Of a stretch of 26,250 nt of DNA, positions 18,692 to 26,250 are shown piece after piece; the first letter of the stretch is position 1, and each line of letters begins with the position of its first letter. Source of the stretch: Saprolegnia diclina VS20. Taxonomy: Eukaryota; Oomycota; Saprolegniomycetes; Saprolegniales; Saprolegniaceae. A program made the translations under genes and the position numbers. The stretch covers positions 402,941-429,190 of the forward strand of contig NW_008246101.1 in NCBI RefSeq assembly GCF_000281045.1. Direction: 5' to 3'. Under the pieces are notes generated by a model. The model saw nothing but the letters and a program-made list of their open reading frames with translations, did not search any database and had not been told where the DNA came from.

Positions 18692-19239
18692 TCGAGTATG
18701 TCGCTCACGATAGCAGGCCGCGGACGATAGACCGGTTTGTAATTTAAACAACAGAACGCTAGGTGGAACCCGTGGCTTGGGCGAATTAACCCGTCCTGTT
18801 CTTGCGCTCTCAGCCATCTTTGCATTCAGGCCAAGGCACGCGCCACGCTACCGCTGCGCTGCACACTGCCAAGAGGTTTTGGATCGGCTATCATCGTGGA
18901 GCTTGAAGCGTCGCCAGTCGCGCCGCCTCCACGCCTCATTCAACAGACCTTTGCTACCGTCATACCATACTGGCGATGCAGCGATGACACGCTGTAGGTG
19001 TCACGACGTCGGATCGTAGGGCCAAAGCAAGCAACGAGCAGCTTGATGGTCGAGCGGGCAATAAGCGGTGGCACAATCAAGCCAAAGCGCACTTAAAGCA
19101 GACAGCAAGGCTAGATCAGGTCAAAATCGTACTTAGTCGGCAAAATGGGCGCACTTGAGAGAAACTTGGGATTTCTGTCCAATCAATTCCCTCGAAATCG
19201 CGGCCAACTAATCCAATTGCCGAAATTCCACCCGCCATC
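18692..19239. other. Intergenic region upstream of ESF1
   Basis: CCAAT at 19179-19183 and 19213-19217, 57 and 23 bp before the ESF1 ATG. No gene is supported in the remainder. Confidence 0.5.
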
Positions 19240-21376
19240 ATGAGCACGCCGAATTCTGTCGTCTCGGACCCGCGCTTCAGCAAAGTGCACAACGATCCGG
19301 TACAACTTCGTTCCTTGCGCGTCTACTAACTAACTAACTACCATCGTGCTCGCAGCGCTTTGCCCGCAACTCGAAGAAGCGCAACAAGGTCCAGCTCGAC
19401 AAGCGCTTCCAGGCTGTCTTGACCGACAAGAAGTTTCAGAGCGTCCAAGGTACACGGCCTGTGACGCGCTTCAGATCTTATATGGCGTCTAGGCAAGTAC
19501 GACAAGTATGGTCGCCGCATTGAGGAGCAAGAGAACGAGATGAAAAAGTACTACAACCTCGAAGACGAGGACGAGGACAAGGCGGACGACGATGACAACG
19601 ACGACGATGACAACGACGGCAAGACCGACAAGCCCATGACGGCGGCCGAGAAGCGCATTGCGTACCTGAACAAGATGGCGCGCGGCGAGCTCAGCGACGA
19701 AGCCGCCGGGTCGAGCGACTCGAGCGACAGCGACGACGAGGACGCCGAGGTCGACGACGAAGCGACGCATGAGCCTGCTGAGGATATTCCCATGGGCGAT
19801 GAGACCAAGCGGTTTGCGATCATGAACTGCGATTGGTCTCGCATGCGTGCGGTGGACCTCTACGCGCTCTTCGAGTCGTTCGTGCCTGCGGGCGGCGTCG
19901 TGCACGACGTGACGATCTACCCGTCCGAGTTTGGCTTGCGACAGATGGTACAGCCTAGTCTGCGCATTCAAGCTCATCGATTTGTAGGCCGAGGATGAAA
20001 AGTACGGTCCCCGCGGTCTCTGGGACGATGAGAAGAAGACGGAAGATGGCGATGACGACAGCGAAGACGACAGCGAAGTCGACGAGGATGATCCACTCGG
20101 CATGAAACAGTCGGCGTCGAATGAAGAAGAGTACGTCTTCTCCGTCGCCACTTCTGAAACTCAAATGGCGACAATGTCTAGATTTGACAAGGAAAAGCTC
20201 CGCAACTTTGAGCTTCAGAAACTCAAGTACTATTACGGTGTCGCGAGTTTCAACACGGTCGCCGCGGCGAGCGCTGTCTTCGACGCGTGCGACGGCCTCG
20301 AGTACGAGACGTCGGCCAACACGCTCGACTTGCGCTTCGTGCCGGACGATGTCACCTTTGCACATGCACCGAAAGAGAAGGCGACGTCCGTACCCGACTC
20401 GTATACGCCGGCGATCTTTGCGACGCTCGCGCTGCAAAACACGGAGCTCGAGCTGACGTGGGAAGCCGACGACGGCGAGCGCAACGAGCGCCTCACGCGC
20501 ATTGCCAACTGGAAGGACATGCACGACGACGATTTCGCCCAGTATGTGGCGTCCGAAGGGTCGTCGTCCGAAGATGACGACGACGACAAGGCGTCGAGCG
20601 CGGCCAAGGTCGAGAAGCTCAAGCAAAAGTACCGCGCGGCGCTGCTCGGCGACATGGCCAACGACGCCAACGACGGCGACGACTCTGGCTTCAACGACGA
20701 CTTTTTCGGGAAAGATGAAGCTGGGGACGGCGGTATGGAGATGACGTTCACGCCGGGCGCTGCGATCCTCGAAGCGAAGAAGCAAAAGGAGCTCGAAGCG
20801 AACGAGACGCCGTTTGAAAAGTACCAGCGGGAGAAGAAGCTCGAGAAGAACGAGAAGAAGCGCAACAAGAAGCAGGAAGCCAAGGCCGCGCACGCGGCGC
20901 AGCTTGAAGCACTCAAGCAGGCCAAGAAGGGCAAGCACGCGGCGGCCAAGAAGGCCGACGACGTCGTTGGCAGCGACGACGATGAGCGGGACTTTGACAT
21001 GAAGGTCATTACCAAGGTCGACAAGCACAAGGAAAAGAAGGGCAAGCGCCACAAGAAAGAGCTGGCCAAGCTCGAGAAGGCCGCGGGCCGCCAAGCGGAC
21101 TTCACGTTCAACGCTGCCGATGATCGTTTCGGCCAGCTGGTCAACAACAACCCGGATTTTAGCTTGGACCCGACCGACGCGCGCTTCAAGCGCACGGAAG
21201 CCACCGAAGCGATCTTTGAGGCGCGCCGCAAGAAGCAGTCGCAGCCGACGACGGCCACGCCGACGTCGACGACCGAGGCGAGCAGCGGTGGCAAGGGCGA
21301 ACTCAAGTCGCTCGTGGACTCGCTCAAGCGCAAGGCCCAAGCACCGCCCAAACATGCCAAGAAGCAGCGCTTTTAA
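19240..21376 (+). CDS. ESF1: ESF1-like pre-rRNA processing protein, 648 aa
   Basis: Exons are 19240-19299, 19356-19449, 19493-19947, 19988-20130 and 20182-21376 (1947 nt); introns of 56, 43, 40 and 51 bp. The start VVSDPRFSKVHNDP and RFARNSKKRNKVQLDKRFQ are conserved ESF1 openings. An acidic region (about 65-125) precedes FAIMNCDWSRMRAVDLYALF (RRM-like) and IYPSEFG. After the last splice come FDKEKLRNFELQKLKYYYGV and a charged C-terminal half. A NUC153-type motif (DDRFGQLVNNNPDFSLDPT) lies near residues 560-585. ESF1 is a nucleolar protein needed for 18S rRNA maturation in yeast. The last intron is stop-free and a multiple of three, so the frame also reads through it; removing it restores EFDKEKL. 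Confidence 0.93.
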
Positions 21377-22187
21377 ATGACCGTTCGTACTAACTCCTAG
21401 AAACCTATACTACTACTCCTACTACGTTTATGCAGTCGCTTCCGCTGCTGTCGCTTTATGCACTGACTTTGTGGAGGACATTGCCCTTCCATGCAAGGGA
21501 AACTGGCTCGTTGCATAATATGCGCCGGTGATCGTCGGGCAAATGCAGACAAATAAGATCTGCTCCTGCAGCGGGCACGAGTAGAGAGATACATACCTAT
21601 ACACTCTGCTCAACACCATGCAAGGTACTATACACAGCCACACAGCAAGTGCGTTCACAACGCTTGATCGAGCAGCGTTGCGTCAACGAAGGCGCGCGAT
21701 CAACGTTTGCAGCCAGGTGGACGTGCCATTGGCATGACATGACACGCTATTTCAACGACCTTTTTATAGTGTGCTAAGCTGAGCAATCGCGTTCGGGTGT
21801 CTAGACCACGCTGTCGGCGCAGCCTCCATATCGAAGACATTGCAGTCACACATTACAATGGATTGCCGATGGGCGCGCGCGCTCACGATCCATTTGGTTG
21901 CCGCGATCGCTGGCTGCATGGTGACTACATGCACACTATATATGGCACATGTCGGGTCGACAACGCACAGTATATCCGTGTGGACCGGCCCGTCTGTGAT
22001 TATCCGGATCCGGATTCCAAAGATTGCATGTTTTTGTTGCGGTTGGCGTGTTTTTCTTGGCAGGGGTGGGGTTGTCGGTGCGTGTGTGCGCCATTTGACT
22101 TGAAGTAAGTATGGTATACAAAGGGTGGCGGGCGTTAGCTGGCCGTCCGAAGCTGCTAGTGAAGAAATTTCCCCCAAGTCGACCATC
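21377..22187. other. Intergenic region between ESF1 and the 76-aa gene
   Basis: A short run of CTA/ACT triplets lies at 21408-21427. An ATCCGGAT octamer lies at 22002-22009, overlapping a second CCGGAT. Open frames on both strands (21428-21658, 21797-22108) have no family features. Confidence 0.5.
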
Positions 22188-22470
22188 ATGCTCCGCGTCG
22201 CCGCCCTCCGCACCCTCGGTAGATGCGTCCGCCATGGCTACATGCTAGGCTCATGATGATGCTGATGTAGCTGCCGCCCGCCCGTCGGTCGCCCGCCCGC
22301 TGGCCGCGTCGTTCAGCTCGGCCCCGAAGGCCGGCGAGACCGATGTGGTCATCCCGGACCTCCACGAGACGTTGGAGTGGACCTTGTCGTCGCCGCCGCC
22401 GCTCCATCAGTTTGAGGAGTCGCCGATCATCGTCGAGACGTGGGGCCCCACGGACCCCCACCACCACTAA
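22188..22470 (+). CDS. Small mitochondrial-targeted protein, 76 aa, function unknown
   Basis: Exons are 22188-22218 and 22271-22470 (231 nt), with one 52-bp intron (GTAGAT..TAG). The spliced N-terminus, MLRVAALRTLAAARPSVARP, has Arg and no acids, followed by LAASFSS, a classic presequence with a likely cleavage region near residue 28. The mature part is acidic: ETDVVIPDLHETLEWTLSSP, then HQFEESPIIVETWGP and a His-rich end. It has no membrane helix. It probably belongs to the mitochondrial matrix or the edge of a respiratory complex; I do not recognise the family. It converges on NUP54, with 155 bp between stops. Confidence 0.75.
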
Positions 22471-22625
22471 ATATGCGACGCTCCGTGCGAACGTGACTGT
22501 TAGAAGGGTCGGTGAGGTGTTGCCTGCCACGACATAATATACTCTTGATGCTAAACCATCTTCTCTCGGTGGACGCGCATGCTGGCAACGGCGTCGAGGA
22601 TGCGGGACACAAGGTGTATTTAGGC

Positions 22626-24142
22626 TTAGTAATCGTCGTCGGCCAGCGCCTTTTGCATGATCTCGACGTCGCGCATGTCCTGCGAGAGCACCTTGGTGAC
22701 GTGCTCGAGGCCTTGTCGCTGCCGGTCCATGATCTACATGCGCATGAGCACCTACTCTCAGAGGGCATGGGCATCGTACGCCAAACACGAGGTGCAGGTC
22801 TTGGTCCGAGAGCTGGCATTGCTCCTGGTCCGGGTGGGGCTTGGCCGCCTGCATCGCCTGGAGGGCCATGAGCTCGTTCATGCGGGCCTTGAACTGCGTC
22901 GGGTTGTCGAGCATGCTCGCCACCTTCTTGAGCGTCTCGCTACCCAATGCGTGAGCTCGATTGTGACGATGTGTATTGCGAAAGTACAAGAGTTTGACTT
23001 CGTCCGCATGCAACGGCTTGCGCAGGTTCTTGAAGACTTCGAGCTTGCGCATGAGCTAGACGCATGCAATGAGCATGGTGCTACAAGATGGGAATAGGTA
23101 CCTGGATGAGGCGGTGGAAGAGCGCAGCGTGCTGGTGGCGGCACTGCGCGAGCTTGACGTCGGTGTCGCGCGACGTCTTTTCCATTTCCTTGACCTGCGT
23201 CACCATGTCTTCGGCGTACGTCGCAAACTTGTCGGCGTGCTCCTGCTGCAGCTTGATGCGTGTCGACAGCTCCTTGAAGCCAATGACAGCCGCGGGCACG
23301 CAGTTGGCCGGGTCCGGGTTGTCGCGCTGCGCTTGTGTCCACAGCTTCTCGCTAATGTGCGCCGGTCGCACGTACAAATGCTTTTGCGCAGGGTCGACGG
23401 CGTTGTAGAGCATGTGCTTGAAGCGCGACTGCTGCGGGTCCATGTACGCCATGCGGATGCCCGTGAGGCTCTCCATTGGCGAATTGGCCGCCGCCGACGT
23501 GGCGGCCGCGAGCGCGTTCGTGGCGCCGGGAAATGCGTTGGTCGACGACGCCGCGTTGAGCTGAAAGAGACCGAACGCCGGCGCGGTCGGCGCGGCGGCA
23601 CCAAACCCGCCAAAGCCCGATGGCTTGGCCGCCGCATTGCCAAACGAAAAGTTGGACGTCGGGGCGCTACCAAAGCCGCTGCCAAAGCCACCCGTTGACG
23701 GCGCGGTCGCGCTGTTGCTGCCAAAGCTAAACGCCGACGTGGAGGGCGTCGACGGCGTGGCTGCTGCGCCGCCAAATGAGAAAGCGCCCGCGCTGGCCGG
23801 AGCGGCGGCGGCGCCAAAAGAAAAGCCAGAGCTTGGTGTCGTGGACGCGGTCGTTGCCGTCGACGAGGTGCTGCCAAAGCCAAAGCCACCGGTCGAGCCC
23901 GCTGCAGGCGTCGAGGCGGCGGCGCCAAAGCCACCAAAGGAAGACGTCGGCTGTGTCGTCGCTGCGCCACCAAAGGAGAACCCCGTGGACGCAGGTTGCG
24001 CCGCCGGGGCGCCAAAGCCGCCCGTGGCTGGCGTGCTGCTGCTGCCAAAGGCAGACGTCGAGGACCCCGCGGCCGGCGCGCCAAAGGAGAAGCCAGACGC
24101 GGCCGGCTGGGCCGCGGGCTGAGCACCGAACGAGCCAAACAT
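22626..24142 (-). CDS. NUP54: Nucleoporin NUP54, FG-repeat channel nucleoporin, 458 aa
   Basis: Exons on the minus strand: 24142-23102, 23055-22988, 22939-22780 and 22733-22626 (1377 nt); introns of 46, 48 and 46 bp. Residues 1-215 carry FG, GFG and GFSFG repeats spaced by Ala/Ser/Thr/Pro. The NUP54 helical domain follows: YNAVDPAQKHLYVRPAHISE, then PAAVIGFKELSTRIKLQQ. After splicing, LRKPLHADEVKLFETLKKV and, at the end, DRQRQGLEHVTKVLSQDMRD match the conserved C-terminal coiled coil. NUP54 forms the central channel with NUP62 and NUP58. The second intron is stop-free and a multiple of three; removing it turns an odd insert into the conserved KLFETLKK. Confidence 0.93.
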
Positions 24143-24500
24143 CGTGCTTGCTGTGGGAACGGCGCGGTGTACTCGAGCTTGCGGGGTGGCCGCAATAAAA
24201 TACAATTCACGTCATTGCATACTTGTATGAAGAAACATATAAATATCGTTTTATAATACGCCCCTCCGGCTGGTTGGTCCATTTTTCAAGGAGGAGCTGC
24301 GCCACCCATGCGCCAGTCGAGCGCAGCGCGATGGCTGCAACATGGCCTCAGCTTGCACGGTGCTAACCGTAGAGAGCGCATGTGCCATGCGCTTCATCAA
24401 GCGAGGATGCTGGTCGTGCCACGAGAACGGCCTCTAAAGCCATGCCACGGTGGCGGCAAGCGGCAAGAACGACGTTGTTGGCGGGCGGAACGTGTTTAAA
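24143..24500. other. NUP54 promoter and BCD1 3' flank
   Basis: An AT-rich stretch lies at 24190-24258 (with TATAAAT-like sequence near 24238). No CCAAT is visible. No gene is supported. Confidence 0.45.
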
Positions 24501-25591
24501 TTAACTAGGTGGGGCGACTTCTTCGATGACGCGGTGGGCGAGCACGTATTTGTGCATGTCTTGTTCCAGGACGACGTGCAGGATAGGGAACTCGACGACC
24601 GCAAGGCCGCGGAGGTTCTCGGCCATGCTCTTGGCAGGGTCGATCGTAAAGTACTGTGGCGCCGACGCAGCGACAAACTCCTTTCGGAGCAAGAAGCACC
24701 ATGCAGCACGACCTGCCTTCATGTACGGCTTGAGCGTTGTGCGCAGAGCGGCCGTGTCCTAGTTGAACGATGCATGAGGCCCGGGCGATCACATTATTGG
24801 CATACCACGCGGATCGCCAAGAGATCGTCGAGGAGGTCGTTGAGAGACTTGGATTCATCCCATCGCGCCTGGACGATCTTGGATACTGGCGAGAGGTTGA
24901 TGAAATGGAGCTCAAGGCGCCAATGCAGGACGTGGCCCTTGACACACGACGTGTTGGCCTTGCGCTTGGACATGCCGGGCGCGAGGAGGCTCACGTCGAC
25001 GCCCTTGTCGATCGCGGCCTTGGCAAAGTTCTGCCACGCTGCTGGGAAGCGCCCGAGCCAATCCGCGGGCAGCTCGGGGTTGGCCTTGGCCTTCTTCGTG
25101 AGCTTCTTGTAGTTGCCTTTCGGCGCCGTTTGCTGCGCTAACGCATTGATCGTGGACGCCGACCGCGCGATTTCTTGCAAGAAGAAGTAATCTACACATA
25201 CGCTTGAAATGCTATCATGCAGAGCTCGTACGGCGTACCACTCGTGATATCAGCGTCCTTGAACGCGGCCATCGGGATGTACTTGGTGCGATCGCGCTTC
25301 CCGTCGCAGTCGTACTACACAGAAGCTTGCATGAGTTGCATGCCATGGCTACGGCCAGGCGCGTACGTGCGTCTTGTGCTCGAGGCAGCACTTGAGCGAG
25401 CACGTAATGCGCTCGCACTTGGGGCACCGGTACTTGATCTCGAGCGCCGAGCACATGGCGCAGTCGACCTCTTCCCGCTTGCGCTTCTCGCCGCCTACGT
25501 CGCTGGCCGGCGCAGCTGCATCGTCGGCCGTCACCGGCGCGGGCGCTGCCATCGAGAGGCTGATGCCCTCGGTGATCGGGAGCGACGACAT
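24501..25591 (-). CDS. BCD1: Box C/D snoRNP assembly protein BCD1 (ZNHIT6), zf-HIT, 314 aa
   Basis: Exons on the minus strand: 25591-25367, 25314-25239, 25191-24806 and 24758-24501 (945 nt); introns of 52, 47 and 47 bp. The HIT zinc finger covers residues 44-78: C44, C47, C56, C59, C64, C68, H72 and C78 (CAMC, CPKC, TC, KC, H, then YDC). The last Cys is supplied by exon 2, so the splice rebuilds the domain. GKRDRTKYIPMAAFKDADIT then joins SDYFFLQEIARSAS, a hallmark of BCD1. The C-terminal half ends with a region containing VVEFPILHVVLEQDM. BCD1 controls early box C/D snoRNP assembly with NOP58 and 15.5K/SNU13. The start is the ATG of MSSLPITEG; a CCAAT on the coding strand lies at 25632-25636. 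Confidence 0.93.
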
Positions 25592-26218
25592 CGATTGCAA
25601 GGTGCCACCAAAGATTCAGGCTGCGGCGCTGATTGGCCCGGAGCTACCATCCAATCGTGTAACGGACCGGATGCGCTCCCGGGTTTGCTTTTTCCTAAGC
25701 GACTATTGAAATAGTGTGAAGATACGTTTTGAGTTGCTGTGATGAACTGCAAACCTGAGCAGCAGAGCAGAAGCTGCCAGACTTCCCGCGTTGTCCTTCC
25801 CGGTACGGCCGTGCGTGGTCTTCTTGGTGCTATTACAGTTCCCTCTCGACATGACGGTATGCTTCTACGCTCGACAGCAGGCGCCATGCGATTCAAGCTC
25901 TAGCTTTAGCTGCAGAGGGAGCACACCGGTCTAGTAGGGAGCGAGGATCGACTGCGAATATTTGCCAACCCACCTTGCGCTGTCGCGTCAATCAAATGAT
26001 TGCAGTAGCCCAAGACGGATACAATTACAACCAATGGGCGCGTGGCACGCTTATAGCGAGGCCTGCGATTGGTGTACGAACCAGATTCACGACCTGGTCG
26101 GCTGGTCCAATGCCACTGCGCGTGCGTTCATGCAGGCTTCTTCGCGCGGGGCACGGCTGGATCGGTGCAGTTCCGCTTGGAGCAGCTCACAATCGAATTT
26201 TGACTCTTCACAACAGCC
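25592..26218. other. Divergent intergenic region at the right end
   Basis: This is the BCD1 promoter on the left (ATTGG at 25632-25636, CCAAT at 25651-25655). On the right are CCAAT at 26031-26035, ATTGG at 26068-26072 and CCAAT at 26107-26111, spaced 37 and 39 bp, before the plus-strand start at 26219. The open frame at 25531-25896 on the minus strand overlaps the BCD1 start and is not supported. Confidence 0.5.
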
Positions 26219-26250
26219 ATGGCCAACACGACCAACGTCCGCGGTATCAC
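26219..26250 (+). CDS. Possible 5' end of a gene cut by the window edge
   Basis: The ATG at 26219 sits in a favourable context (CAACAGCC before ATGG) and reads MANTTNVRGI with C/G-rich third positions. Three CCAAT/ATTGG boxes lie within 190 bp upstream. Only ten codons are present, so no function can be given. Confidence 0.4.
   Translation, partial: MANTTNVRGI

Noticed and set aside
19955-21355. Minus-strand open frames of 466 and 375 aa across ESF1
   Set aside because: Long antisense frames arise from GC-rich, charged codons of ESF1; the predicted proteins are low-complexity Leu/Val/Arg or Ser runs without family features.
23200-24282. Minus-strand 360-aa Arg/Pro-rich frame and the plus-strand 165-aa Pro/Lys-rich frame in the same place
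   Set aside because: Both are shadows of the NUP54 FG-repeat region; repeats in one frame create false repeats in others.

Overview
The window looks like nuclear DNA of an oomycete, most likely a water mould of the Saprolegniales. That placement is inferred from gene style, not from a marker gene. Coding DNA is GC-rich with C/G third positions. Genes are compact and on both strands. I find 31 introns, all 40-65 bp, mostly starting GTAC and nearly all ending TAG. The proteins are eukaryotic housekeeping families. I see no transposon, CRISPR array, rRNA or convincing tRNA.

Layout, left to right. At 5-4883 (minus strand) lie a 13-exon WD40/coiled-coil/RING protein, a small unknown ORF and a single-exon cyclin. 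After a 1.75 kb gap comes NHP2 (+), tail-to-tail with an acidic Cys/His-rich unknown (-). A four-pass claudin-like membrane protein (+) and a small NDUFB4-like complex I subunit (+) follow, the latter tail-to-tail with a mitochondrial PPR protein (-). Next come a tail-anchored unknown (-), a 74-aa single-pass protein (+), RGP1 (-) and ribosomal protein eS28 (-), the last head-to-head with mitochondrial uL23m (+). Then come ESF1 (+), a 76-aa presequence-bearing protein (+), nucleoporin NUP54 (-), BCD1/ZNHIT6 (-) and the first codons of a possible gene (+) at the right edge. Several of these genes (eS28, the 76-aa gene, BCD1, RGP1, the RING gene) become readable only after splicing; splice sites were chosen from GT..AG borders, reading frame and family motifs.

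Two themes recur. Cytosolic ribosome and snoRNP production is represented by NHP2 (H/ACA snoRNP), BCD1 (box C/D assembly), ESF1 (18S pre-rRNA processing) and eS28. Mitochondrial function is represented by uL23m, the PPR protein, the NDUFB4-like subunit and the two tiny proteins. RGP1 (Golgi Rab GEF), NUP54 (nuclear pore) and the cyclin are general cell machinery. These genes are not an operon, and adjacency does not by itself show co-function.

I did not find a clear new system. The best leads are an 11-bp tandem GTAC repeat before the 74-aa gene, four CCAAT boxes spaced about three helical turns apart before the RING gene, the RING gene's unusual architecture with Asp at a usual Cys position, the claudin-like protein, the Cys/His-rich unknown, and an intron placed directly after the start codon of eS28.
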